DNA from: Candidatus Poribacteria bacterium
GTDB taxonomy: Bacteria > Poribacteria > WGA-4E > WGA-3G
DNA length: 64,000 nucleotides
Direction: 5' to 3'
NCBI GenBank assembly: GCA_022827185.1
Contig: JAJDTM010000065.1
Span: forward strand, 34,157 to 98,156
The notes under the pieces are model-generated. The model ran no database searches and was not told the DNA's origin. It saw only the letters and a program-made list of their open reading frames with translations. Position numbers and translations under genes: made by a program. Position 1 is the first letter of the stretch. Every line of letters starts with the position of its first letter. Below are positions 34,537 through 42,827 of the stretch, in pieces.

Positions 34537-35943
34537 TTAGTCCCTACGTTCGGCGAATAGGTCTTCGACGACCGGAATTGCCTCAGGCATACTAAATATA
34601 ATCACGCGATCTGCGGGCTGGATAACAGACTGTCCTGTAGGAATCATGAGTTTTTCGCGTCGAATAATAGCACCGATAAAGGCATTTTCTGGGAATTTCG
34701 TTTTGAAAAAAGCGAGTTCTTTGTGAACGATTTTTGCGTTGACCCCGGCGACAATTTCAATAGCCTCCGCGTCTATGCCGTGGAGCGAAGCAACGGAAAC
34801 GATGTTTCCACGACGGATAAGTCTTAGGATATTACTAACAACGGTGAGATGTCGGCTGACTGCGCCATCAAGCCGCGGAATGCGTGCTAATAAGGGAAGG
34901 TAACGCGGCTGCTGAACGAGTGCGAGTGCACGTTGTGCCCCGTTCTCCTTCGCAGTCATACACGCCATAATATCGTTCTCATCGTCCCCTGTAACTGAGA
35001 CAAACCCGTTAACATCATGGACGCCTGCTTCTTCAAGCAGCCTAAATTGGAGATAATTACCCTGTAAAACGGTCGTGTGCTTTAGCATCTGGGAGGCGAG
35101 TCGCGCTTTTGCTTGATCTTCCTCGATGAGTTTAACGTTGGTGTCGTTTTCTTCAAGCGTGCGTGCGAGTTCAATGCCGATAGGACTCGCGCCAACAATG
35201 ATAACGCGCTCAAGGTGTTGATTGAAAGTGATCCCACTGATACGCAGCAACTGTTCAACCGCAATCGTGCTTCCGATAACAAAGACATCATCCCCTTGTT
35301 GCAAAGCATCGTTACCTCTCGGAATGATAATGTGCCTGTCGCCGTTACTGATCGGGGGTCCGTTATTAGAACGCCCACGACGGCTAATAGCAGCAAAGCG
35401 GGTATCGTTGAGCAACCCGCTTGCATCTAACTCGGCGAGCGATCTTCCGATTAACGGATTTGACTGTTTGACGCGAAAAGAGACAAGCTGTATTCTGCCG
35501 TCCTCAAATTCGACAATTTCCCGTGCTTCAGGTATCTGTAAAAGCCGAACGAATTCAGCAACACAGAGATGCTCAGGATTAATTAGCAGATCAATGCCAA
35601 AATCATTGGGAGTTAGACCGCTTTCTGTAGTAAAATAGTCAGGATTCGAGACACGTGCGATTTTTGTGTTAACGCTGTACCTCTCAGCAATCTGACAAGC
35701 GAGCATATTAATTTCATCGCTATTCGTAACGGCGATGAGGAGACCGGCTTCATCAATCCCAGCGGTTTTGAGCAGTCGCGGAGACGCGCCTGAGCCGCGT
35801 AAAGTCTGCAAGTCAAGTTGTTCATTAACCCTGCTGCAGGCGGCATCGGATTCATCAATAAGAACAACGTCATTATGTTCAACGGTGAGAAGTTTGGCGG
35901 TATGGAATCCTACTTCTCCAGCACCTATAATTATCGCTTTCAT
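34537..35943 (-). CDS. trkA: Trk system potassium uptake protein TrkA
   Basis: Cytoplasmic regulatory subunit, 468 residues with two RCK-N/RCK-C repeats. The first NAD(H)-binding loop is IIIGAGEVGFHTAKLL at the N-terminus; the second is VIIVGASPIGIELARTLEEN near residue 245. Acidic loop ends (LIDESD and LIEEDQ) follow each. RCK-C-type segments (IVEFEDGRIQLVSFRVKQSN and IVAGVNAKIVHKELAF) come after each Rossmann unit. Full length and well formed. Its start lies 28 bp after gcvP, with heptamer-type repeat sequence in the gap. Confidence 0.95.
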   Translation of the reverse strand: MKAIIIGAGEVGFHTAKLLTVEHNDVVLIDESDAACSRVNEQLDLQTLRGSGASPRLLKTAGIDEAGLLIAVTNSDEINMLACQIAERYSVNTKIARVSNPDYFTTESGLTPNDFGIDLLINPEHLCVAEFVRLLQIPEAREIVEFEDGRIQLVSFRVKQSNPLIGRSLAELDASGLLNDTRFAAISRRGRSNNGPPISNGDRHIIIPRGNDALQQGDDVFVIGSTIAVEQLLRISGITFNQHLERVIIVGASPIGIELARTLEENDTNVKLIEEDQAKARLASQMLKHTTVLQGNYLQFRLLEEAGVHDVNGFVSVTGDDENDIMACMTAKENGAQRALALVQQPRYLPLLARIPRLDGAVSRHLTVVSNILRLIRRGNIVSVASLHGIDAEAIEIVAGVNAKIVHKELAFFKTKFPENAFIGAIIRREKLMIPTGQSVIQPADRVIIFSMPEAIPVVEDLFAERRD

Positions 35944-35944
35944 A

Positions 35945-35987
35945 TTTTTGTAGGTTATCGGTTATCAGTTTTCAGTCATCAGTTTCA
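35945..35987. repeat. Half copy of the heptamer-type repeat (copy d)
   Basis: GGTTATCGGTTATCAGTTTT and CAGTCATCAGTT show the same 7-bp units as the larger copies, but without a second arm. The sequence encodes the last codons of gcvP, so the repeat has become part of that gene's end. Confidence 0.45.
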
Positions 35988-38842
35988 TATTCGTCAAGCG
36001 GCAGACAGGCACACATAAGATTTCGATCCCCATAGACTTCGTTAATACGTGCCACAGGGGGCCAAAATTTAGCATCTCGTACCCACGGCTTCGGAAACGC
36101 GGCTTTTTCACGCGAATACGGGTGGCACCAGTCAGATTGCGTAACCATTTCCGCTGTGTGGGGCGCGTTTTTCAGAACATTGTCTTCCCCATCAGCACTG
36201 CCTGTCTCAATTTCAGCGATCTCCTCACGAATCGAAATGAGCGCGTCACAGAAACGCGCTAACTCTGCTCTCGATTCGCTTTCTGTCGGTTCAATCATCA
36301 TTGCTCCTTGAACTGGCCAAGAGACCGTCGGCGCGTGGAATCCGTAATCCATTAAACGTTTCGCGACATCGGTTACATCTATATCAGCACTTTTTTTGAA
36401 GCCACGCAAATCAATGATACATTCATGAGCGACTAAGCCGTTTTTTCCAGTATAAAGCACAGGGTAATGCGGCGCGAGTTTTTTGGCGATATAATTGGCG
36501 TTAAGAATTGCGACCTCTGTTGCAACTGTAAGTCCCTCTGCGCCCATCATAGCGATATACGCCCAAGAAATAGGTAAAATACCGGGACTTCCCCACGGCG
36601 CTGCGGACACGGCACTAATTCCAGTGCTACCGCCAACGGGGACGATCGGATGTGTTGGTAAGAAATCTGTGAGATGCGCCTTAACGCCAATCGGTCCCAT
36701 GCCGGGTCCACCCCCACCATGAGGGATACAGAAGGTTTTGTGGAGATTTAGATGGCAGACATCCGCCCCAATATCCGCGGGTTGTGCAATACCGACAAGT
36801 GCGTTCAGATTCGCGCCATCCATGTAGACCTGTCCACCGGATTGATGGACAATCTCACAAATCTCGCGGATTTTCTCTTCAAAGACACCGTGTGTTGAGG
36901 GATATGTTATCATGGCAGCGGCAAGGTCCTCACGATGTGTGTCTGCTTTCACTCGAAGATCCGCAAGGTCGATATTCCCCTCCGAATCACATGCGACAAC
37001 AACGACCTTCATACCCGCCATCACTGCACTCGCTGGATTTGTGCCGTGGGCAGAGGTAGGGATTAAACAGACATCGCGATGCGACTCGCCACGGCTTTGG
37101 TGGTATTTGCGTATGACTAACAGTCCGGCATATTCACCCTGTGAACCCGCATTCGGTTGCAACGAGATACCACTATACCCCGTTATCTCGGCTAACCACG
37201 ATTCCAATTGTGAAAAGAGACGTTGGTAGCCTTCCGCTTGCGCCTGCGGTACGAATGGATGCAGTTCCCCGAACTCGCGCCATGTCACAGGTATCATTTC
37301 TGCCGTAGCGTTGAGTTTCATCGTACAGGAACCGAGCGGTATCATCGCGTTGACAAGGGAGAGATCTTTGGTTTGGAGTCTGTGGATATAACGGAGCATC
37401 TCGGTTTCAGAATGGTAACTATTGAAAACAGGATGCGTTAGATACGGACTCTCTCGTCGCAATTCTGTAGGAATTGCCCTTTCAGTGGAGATCTCCAAAG
37501 TCGGGGACGGCGCGCCAAATACTTCAAGGAGTTCTTCAACATCCGCAGATGTCGTTGTTTCATCTAAAGAGATACCGATATGTGTTGAATCAATCGCGCG
37601 GAGATTTATCTGTCTTGCTTGTGCAGAAGTGCGCAATTCCTCTGTCGTTTCCGCTGGCACCGTAACAGAAAGCGTATCAAAACAGGGAGATTCCCCAGTG
37701 ACATAACCGAGTTCTTCAAGTCCAGCACGTAGTGTGCAGGTGTGTGCGTTTACGCGTTCAGCAATCCGCCTAAGCCCTGTCGGACCGTGATAGACTGCGT
37801 ACATCCCTGCCATGACAGCGAGTAGCACCTGTGCAGTGCAGATGTTGCTCGTCGCCTTCTCACGTCGGATATGCTGTTCCCGCGTTTGGAGTGCTAAACG
37901 GATAGCCGGTTTGTCGTTTGCATCGTGAGATACGCCTGCAATTCGTCCCGGAATACTCCGTTTAAGTTCTTCATGTGTGGAAAGAAAAGCCGCGTGAGGA
38001 CCGCCATATCCAAGCGGAACGCCAAACCGTTGTGAGTTACCGATAGCAATGTCTGCACCGAATTCGCCAGGAGGCTTTAATAGCATGAGTGCTAACAAGT
38101 CTGTAGCCGTAATAAATAACCCACCAGCAGCATGCACTTGTTCAGCGAATTGATGGTAATCGTAAATCACACCATCTGTGGCGGGATATTGCACAATAGC
38201 ACCTAAGATCGGTGTGTCAAAATTGACATCACGATGGTCACCGATTTGTAATTCAATGCCGAGGGGCTCAGCGCGTGTTTGTAGAACAGAGATTGTTTGT
38301 GGATGACAGGTTTCTGACACAAAAAACTTTCGACTGATCTGCTGCGGTACATTTGCGAAACACATTCCCATTGCTTCCGCAGCAGCCGTTCCCTCGTCAA
38401 GGAGCGAGGCATTCGCAATAGGCAAACCGGTTAAGTCAATAACCATCGTTTGGAAGTTGAGCAATGCCTCTAAACGTCCCTGCGAAATCTCGGCTTGATA
38501 GGGTGTATATTGGGTATACCACCCCGGGTTCTCTAAAATGTTTCGTTGGATGACCGGCGGAACAAAGCAGTTATAGTAACCCATTCCGATATAGGAACGA
38601 AAGACCTTGTTCTCGGAGGCGAGTTCCTTTAATACTGTGAGTGCTTCCGATTCTGAAAGCCCGCGGGTAGCCTCGTTTAAACTGAAAGCTGACGTGAGAC
38701 GAATGTCCGCTGGTACGACATCCTCAATGAAATCTTCCATTGAAGAATAACCGAGCGTTGTTAACATTAATTCAATATCTGCCGCGCGAGGACCGATGTG
38801 TCGATCCACAAAAGGACTTTTGTTGATTTCTTTTTCAGGCAT
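35972..38842 (-). CDS. gcvP: Glycine dehydrogenase (decarboxylating), P protein
   Basis: PLP enzyme that decarboxylates glycine and loads the aminomethyl group onto lipoyl-GcvH. 956 residues, one polypeptide covering both halves (the P1/P2 split is not used). The N-terminus FVDRHIGPRAADIELMLTTL is canonical. The PLP-lysine motif HLNLHKTFCIPHGGGGPGMG is in the C-terminal half, and SWPVQGAMMIEPTESES is near the end. The start at 38842 overlaps the gcvH stop by 8 bp and has GAGG upstream. The open frame extends 17 further codons through gcvH sequence, which are not part of the protein. Confidence 0.96.
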   Translation of the reverse strand: MPEKEINKSPFVDRHIGPRAADIELMLTTLGYSSMEDFIEDVVPADIRLTSAFSLNEATRGLSESEALTVLKELASENKVFRSYIGMGYYNCFVPPVIQRNILENPGWYTQYTPYQAEISQGRLEALLNFQTMVIDLTGLPIANASLLDEGTAAAEAMGMCFANVPQQISRKFFVSETCHPQTISVLQTRAEPLGIELQIGDHRDVNFDTPILGAIVQYPATDGVIYDYHQFAEQVHAAGGLFITATDLLALMLLKPPGEFGADIAIGNSQRFGVPLGYGGPHAAFLSTHEELKRSIPGRIAGVSHDANDKPAIRLALQTREQHIRREKATSNICTAQVLLAVMAGMYAVYHGPTGLRRIAERVNAHTCTLRAGLEELGYVTGESPCFDTLSVTVPAETTEELRTSAQARQINLRAIDSTHIGISLDETTTSADVEELLEVFGAPSPTLEISTERAIPTELRRESPYLTHPVFNSYHSETEMLRYIHRLQTKDLSLVNAMIPLGSCTMKLNATAEMIPVTWREFGELHPFVPQAQAEGYQRLFSQLESWLAEITGYSGISLQPNAGSQGEYAGLLVIRKYHQSRGESHRDVCLIPTSAHGTNPASAVMAGMKVVVVACDSEGNIDLADLRVKADTHREDLAAAMITYPSTHGVFEEKIREICEIVHQSGGQVYMDGANLNALVGIAQPADIGADVCHLNLHKTFCIPHGGGGPGMGPIGVKAHLTDFLPTHPIVPVGGSTGISAVSAAPWGSPGILPISWAYIAMMGAEGLTVATEVAILNANYIAKKLAPHYPVLYTGKNGLVAHECIIDLRGFKKSADIDVTDVAKRLMDYGFHAPTVSWPVQGAMMIEPTESESRAELARFCDALISIREEIAEIETGSADGEDNVLKNAPHTAEMVTQSDWCHPYSREKAAFPKPWVRDAKFWPPVARINEVYGDRNLMCACLPLDEYETDD

Positions 38843-39221
38843 GCTCCGCCTCAATATGTGCTTGATAACTATCGGCATCAAGGAGTTCGTCAAGTTCGCT
38901 GGGATTGGTTATTCTGATTTTGAGGAACCATCCGTCATCATAAGGCGACTCATTGACCTGTTCTGGCGCGTCGAGGAGCGATTCGTTGACATCAATCACT
39001 TCACCACTCACAGGTGCATAGAGATCAAATGCTGCTTTGACGGATTCTATGACACCGAATTCTGTTTTCTGTGTGAGTTCAGTGCCTATTTCCGGCAATT
39101 CAACATAGACGATATCTTGAATTTCGGATTGGGCATAGTCGCTGATACCGATAGTGACGATGTCGCCTTCTTGCCTTGCCCATTCATGGCTTTCCATGTA
39201 TTTTAAATTTTGTGGGATCAT
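38835..39221 (-). CDS. gcvH: Glycine cleavage system H protein
   Basis: Lipoyl carrier that shuttles the aminomethyl group between GcvP, GcvT and the L protein. 128 residues, standard size. The lipoylation site is Lys62 in EFGVIESVKAAFDLYAPVSG. It starts with KYMESHEWARQEGDIVTIGI. AAAGGAAA lies just before the ATG. Translationally coupled to gcvP. The 142-bp gap to the upstream Uma2 gene may hold its own promoter (a TTTACAATATAAG stretch is present), but the match is weak. Confidence 0.96.
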   Translation of the reverse strand: MIPQNLKYMESHEWARQEGDIVTIGISDYAQSEIQDIVYVELPEIGTELTQKTEFGVIESVKAAFDLYAPVSGEVIDVNESLLDAPEQVNESPYDDGWFLKIRITNPSELDELLDADSYQAHIEAEHA

Positions 39222-39363
39222 TTTCCTTTGCTCTTTGCGTTATGTTGTAATTTGAGACTTCCTGTTTGCCGTTGTGTCTCTTATATTGTAAACCTTTCTA
39301 AAAAATTCACATTATTTCAAATTCGGCTTGTGCTTTTGCGAAGTGATGTTTCAACGTGGAGAT

Positions 39364-40242
39364 CTATTGACGTTGAAGGTTCGCAAGTTGTGTCCGGAGT
39401 TTTTCCAATTCTGCTTCAGCGTCTTTTCTCCGTTGTGCTTCAGTTGCTGCGAGTTTTTCGGCATCTTGCCGTCGTTGTGCCTCCGCTTCTCTGCGTTGTG
39501 CTTCAGTTGCTGCGAGTTTTTCGGCATCTTGCCGTCGTTGTGCTTCTTCTTCTGCGCGTGCTTGTGCTGCCTCTCTTAGGTGATGCTCTTCAAGAGAAGT
39601 TGTAATCGGCGTGCCATCTGGGAGATATGGACGTAGCAGCCTAACGTGCGTATGATGTTGTTCCTCCCAGCGAAAGTAGAGATTTAACGCCTCGCTGAAC
39701 AGACCGCCTTGCGGGTCCGGTTCCATCTCAACAATACCACCTGATGAATCCTGTCGCCACCCGCGAAATTCTGCGGGCTTCTTCAGCTCCGGCTGATGAA
39801 TAAAATACTCTTGGACACCTATATCATTTAGATACACGCCGACTTTTTCATTCCGATCTTGACGTGCCGTTGCGTCAGAGAGGAACTCAAAGATAGCAAC
39901 GGGTGCTGCGCCTTCTGCCCACGTATAGAAACTACGCCGTAACGGATACTTCGCGACCCCAAAAACGATGTGAATATCGGGTGCGACACATTTTGTGATG
40001 TCGCCTTCACTATAATAGATAAAACTGTCAATACCGATGTGAACGAGTTCATTAATTGCGAAATATCGCTTGAACTGTTCATAAAGTGCTGAAATCTGTT
40101 CGCCGTGAAAATCGGTTGCGGACATAGGTTCGTCATCTTCACACGGATAACCTTCAATATAGACAGTCGTTTTGCCGTTCGCTTTTGGAAAGACTGGCAT
40201 ATACTTTCTCTGCTTGAATTCAAAGTCATTTGTGGCATCCAT
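39364..40242 (-). CDS. Uma2-family (DUF820) PD-(D/E)XK protein with coiled-coil tail
   Basis: A restriction-endonuclease-fold protein of the Uma2/DUF820 family, abundant in cyanobacteria and several uncultured phyla; biological role unknown. The core shows CVAPDIHIVFGV (active-site Asp region), APVAIFEFLSDATARQDRNE (Glu of the E-x-x motif region) and VGVYLNDIGVQEYFIHQ. From about residue 220 the chain becomes a charged coiled coil with a 21-residue tandem repeat (EAQRRQDAEKLAATEAQRR twice). It lies between gcvT and gcvH, splitting the usual gcvTHP order, and has no functional tie to glycine cleavage that I can see. Confidence 0.85.
   Translation of the reverse strand: MDATNDFEFKQRKYMPVFPKANGKTTVYIEGYPCEDDEPMSATDFHGEQISALYEQFKRYFAINELVHIGIDSFIYYSEGDITKCVAPDIHIVFGVAKYPLRRSFYTWAEGAAPVAIFEFLSDATARQDRNEKVGVYLNDIGVQEYFIHQPELKKPAEFRGWRQDSSGGIVEMEPDPQGGLFSEALNLYFRWEEQHHTHVRLLRPYLPDGTPITTSLEEHHLREAAQARAEEEAQRRQDAEKLAATEAQRREAEAQRRQDAEKLAATEAQRRKDAEAELEKLRTQLANLQRQ
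39431..39550 (-). repeat. 63-bp tandem repeat coding for the Uma2 coiled-coil tail
   Basis: About 50 bp beginning CGTTGTGCTTCAGTTGCTGC at 39431 recurs at 39494, a period of 63 bp or 21 codons. The copies are nearly identical, which suggests recent duplication within the gene. Confidence 0.75.
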
Positions 40243-40267
40243 GATTTTCTCCGTTTGATTATTGATA

Positions 40268-41344
40268 TTAGATAAAAGGTGCCGTTACAATTTTAGCTGG
40301 ATGCATCCTACCACGAATTTCTATGTCAATTTTATCATCTTCAGATATTGTTTGCGACGTTACAACAGCGAAACCGATACCATATTTGAGACTCGGCGAT
40401 GGTGCACCGCTTGTCACGCAACCAACGTGTTCACCGCTCTGATAAACAGGATAACCGGCACGCGCCACAGCACGGTCAAGCATCTGAAAACCTATCATCT
40501 GCTTCGCAATGCCCTTCTTTTTTTCTCTAAGGAGCGCGTTCTTGCCAATAAATTTGCGATTCTTGGATTTGACAAACTTACCGAGTTCTACTTCATACGG
40601 GTTTGTGTCGTCATTCATATCCATGCCATAGAGACGGAGTCCGGCTTCAAGGCGTAACGTATCGCGCGCACCAAGCCCTACCGGCTGTCCTTCTGCTTCC
40701 ATCACAGCAGGATAGAGTGCATTCCATAAATCTTCTGCACTGTTTGCGTCAACGTATAATTCAAAGCCGATTTCACCGGTATACCCAGTTCGTGAAAGAG
40801 TGGTAGGGATACCTGCAACCTCGTCCACTGCAAAACGAAAAAACGAAATTTCAGAAACATCCTGTTCCAGAACCAAAGGATTCAGGATGTCTATTGCCTT
40901 CGGACCTTGGAGTGCAATGAGAGCCGTGTTCTCGCTTACATCTTTTACTTCTGCCCCTGAATCATTGTGGGTCTCCACCCATTTCAAATCTTTTTCAATG
41001 TTGGCAGCATTGACGACCAGCATATAGTGGTTATTAGCGTGCCGGTAAATAAGGAGGTCATCAACGATTCCACCTGCTTCATTACAGAATAGGGTATACA
41101 ACACACGTCCATCGGTTAAACGTCCGACATCGTTAGTGCTGAGTTTTTGCACCAACTCGTTCGCACCCTGTCCACGAATCTCGAATTCTCCCATGTGCGA
41201 CAGATCAAACAGCCCCACAGTCGCCCGAACAGCGAGATGCTCTTTAACAATACTGCTATATTGGAGTGGCATCTCCCAGCCACCGAATTCGGTGAATTTG
41301 GCGTTGAGTATTTTATGGACTTGATAAAGCGGTGTTCTTTTCAT
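40268..41344 (-). CDS. gcvT: Aminomethyltransferase (glycine cleavage T protein)
   Basis: Transfers the methylene carbon from aminomethyl-lipoyl GcvH to tetrahydrofolate, releasing ammonia. 358 residues. Signatures: LYQVHKILNAKFTEFGGWEM, FDLSHMGEFEIRG (the catalytic Asp region is in LSTNDVGRLTDGR), YRHANNHYMLVVNAANIEKD, RTGYTGEIGFELYVD and GARDTLRLEAGLRLYGMDM. The inverted repeat bounding the GxxExxY gene ends three bases before this ATG, so it supplies the whole immediate leader. No usual ribosome site is seen. The gene is intact. Confidence 0.96.
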   Translation of the reverse strand: MKRTPLYQVHKILNAKFTEFGGWEMPLQYSSIVKEHLAVRATVGLFDLSHMGEFEIRGQGANELVQKLSTNDVGRLTDGRVLYTLFCNEAGGIVDDLLIYRHANNHYMLVVNAANIEKDLKWVETHNDSGAEVKDVSENTALIALQGPKAIDILNPLVLEQDVSEISFFRFAVDEVAGIPTTLSRTGYTGEIGFELYVDANSAEDLWNALYPAVMEAEGQPVGLGARDTLRLEAGLRLYGMDMNDDTNPYEVELGKFVKSKNRKFIGKNALLREKKKGIAKQMIGFQMLDRAVARAGYPVYQSGEHVGCVTSGAPSPSLKYGIGFAVVTSQTISEDDKIDIEIRGRMHPAKIVTAPFI

Positions 41345-41347
41345 TTT

Positions 41348-41852
41348 TTGTCTGAATCAGGATTTACAAGATTAGCAGATTATCATGATTTCTTTCAATA
41401 CTTCTTTTTATGATCCAATGTCAAACAGACGATGGCGTATCAATGCGCTTCTTTGAGTTGAAGAGACGGCGATACTCCAAACTCTCGGCTCCGAAATTGA
41501 TTAAAAGCCCGATGTCCAAATCGTATGCTACGACGTAATTCTTCGCCTGGACGATATGAACCTTTTCTAAGGCAATTAACGCTTTTAACTCAACAACACG
41601 ACTACCAACAATAAAGTCGGCTCTTCTCGTACCGATTTCAACACCTTCATAAAAAATAGGCTGTTCTACCTCACGGCCAAACTCAATTCCTGCGCGATCT
41701 AACTCAATCGCAAGAGCTCGCTGATAAATGACTTCTTGAAACCCACCTCCAAGAGTCCTACGCACTTTCATAGCGCAACCGATGACTTGATAAGTTAACT
41801 TGTCTTTAATCATCTTGGAAATCCTTTAATCCTATAAATCCTGATTCAGACA
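41348..41852. mobile_element. Putative GxxExxY cassette bounded by terminal inverted repeats
   Basis: TGTCTGAATCAGGATTTA at 41348-41365 is matched exactly, inverted, at 41835-41852. Similarity continues inward with AGATTAGCAGATT against AGGATTAAAGGATT in the same orientation. The arms consist of AATCCTnTA-like units about 9-11 bp long. The 505-bp unit contains only the GxxExxY gene. It sits five bases from the upstream gene's stop and three bases from the gcvT ATG. No target duplication was identified. Confidence 0.6.
41421..41813 (-). CDS. GxxExxY protein (PD-(D/E)XK nuclease superfamily)
   Basis: A 130-residue member of the GxxExxY family, named for the motif seen here as GGGFQEVIYQRALAIEL (residues about 22-38). 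The nuclease-fold core follows: GTRRADFIVGSRVVELKALI contains the D...E-x-K triad typical of PD-(D/E)XK enzymes, and NYVVAYDLDIGLLINFGA closes the fold. The function is unknown; the family is often present in many copies per genome. Here it is enclosed by perfect-ended inverted repeats, suggesting that gene and repeats move as a unit. No ribosome site is obvious. Confidence 0.88.
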   Translation of the reverse strand: MIKDKLTYQVIGCAMKVRRTLGGGFQEVIYQRALAIELDRAGIEFGREVEQPIFYEGVEIGTRRADFIVGSRVVELKALIALEKVHIVQAKNYVVAYDLDIGLLINFGAESLEYRRLFNSKKRIDTPSSV

Positions 41853-41856
41853 AGCT

Positions 41857-42609
41857 TTAAAGCCCGTAGATACGTGCGAGATTGTCGCCGAAGATCAGTG
41901 CCTCAGCATCATCACCGAGTTCCAACCGCTTGAGAGCGTTGATCACCTGAATAGGACGATATTCTGGCAAATTAGAACCGAAGACTATCTGTTCGGGTCC
42001 GAGTTCCTCAACGGCGGCTTTTACTTCAGTTGGAACAACAGTGTCGGGATCCGTCCCCCAACGACGATGAAACCGTAAAATAGTGGTCCCCAACGAAACA
42101 TTTTTATTTGCTTTTGCGACAGAGATACCCGCGTCTAAATCGTCAGGGAATCCCATGTGATCCATGATAACAGGCGTTTCTGGCACCCAACTTGCGACAG
42201 TGCCGATCCGATTGGGATGGCAATTGTTAGGTCCAGAGTGAATTGAGACGATAAGCCCATGGTCACGCGCTGCCTCAACCACAGGATGCACGATAGGATC
42301 ATCTACATTGTAGTTGTGAACGGCAGGCATCAGTTTAATCCCACGCATTCCCCACGTCTCGGCAGCCAATCTCACCTGCTCAACAGGTTCCGGTTCTGTC
42401 GGATGCACGAGTGCACAACCGAGGGCACGCGGATTGTCGCGAATCGCGTCCGCAAGTTCACTATTTTCAGGAAGCGGTTGGGTGTTCGGCATGATAACAG
42501 CGACATCCATGTCGGCTTCGTCCTCCAACGCCAATAATGCTGTTAAATCAAGCTCACCATTTTCATCACGAAATGAATCATTGAGATAGGCTTCAAAATC
42601 GCCTCGCAT
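41857..42609 (-). CDS. Amidohydrolase-like TIM-barrel protein lacking the N-terminal metal motif
   Basis: 250 residues related to amidohydrolase-2 (ACMSD-type) proteins: GMRGIKLMPAVHNYNVDDP, LIVSIHSGPNN, VIMDHMGFPDD, and the C-terminal EQIVFGSNLPEYRPIQVINA with FGDNLARIYGL. The barrel's first-strand HxH motif, which normally lies within the first ten residues, is absent, and the usual catalytic Asp in GSDxP is Asn (GSNLP). The start has a good AAGGAG site and an in-frame stop lies eight codons upstream inside repeat DNA. The protein is either N-terminally truncated or a natural non-catalytic relative. Confidence 0.72.
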   Translation of the reverse strand: MRGDFEAYLNDSFRDENGELDLTALLALEDEADMDVAVIMPNTQPLPENSELADAIRDNPRALGCALVHPTEPEPVEQVRLAAETWGMRGIKLMPAVHNYNVDDPIVHPVVEAARDHGLIVSIHSGPNNCHPNRIGTVASWVPETPVIMDHMGFPDDLDAGISVAKANKNVSLGTTILRFHRRWGTDPDTVVPTEVKAAVEELGPEQIVFGSNLPEYRPIQVINALKRLELGDDAEALIFGDNLARIYGL

Positions 42610-42628
42610 GAGTAAACTCCTTTTAATA

Positions 42629-42785
42629 GTTATCAGTACCCAGTTTTCAGTTTTCAGTTAAGAGGTTATTGGCTTAACGAAGTTATCTTTTAAACTATAA
42701 CCGCCACGATAACCTTTAAGAGATCTTTGGAGCAGAAAACGTTCGTATGTACGAACCGCTTAACTGACGACTGAGTACTGATAAC
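42629..42785. repeat. Heptamer-type inverted-repeat element (copy e, most complete)
   Basis: The left arm at 42629-42662 starts GTTATCAGTACCCAGTTTTC and ends CAGTTAAG. The right arm at 42759-42785 is its complement except that it lacks exactly one 7-bp CAGTTTT unit. GTTCGTA-tg-TACGAAC (42741-42756) is an inner hairpin. A further CTGACCACTGATAACTC follows to 42819. It fills most of the 218-bp gap; no gene is seen. Confidence 0.72.
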
Positions 42786-42827
42786 CGAAAATTAATCCTC
42801 TGACCACTGATAACTCTTTTTCCTTGG

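Noticed and set aside
39431..39550. Tandem repeat considered as a CRISPR array
   Set aside because: Only two units, no unique spacers, and in frame within the Uma2 coding sequence.
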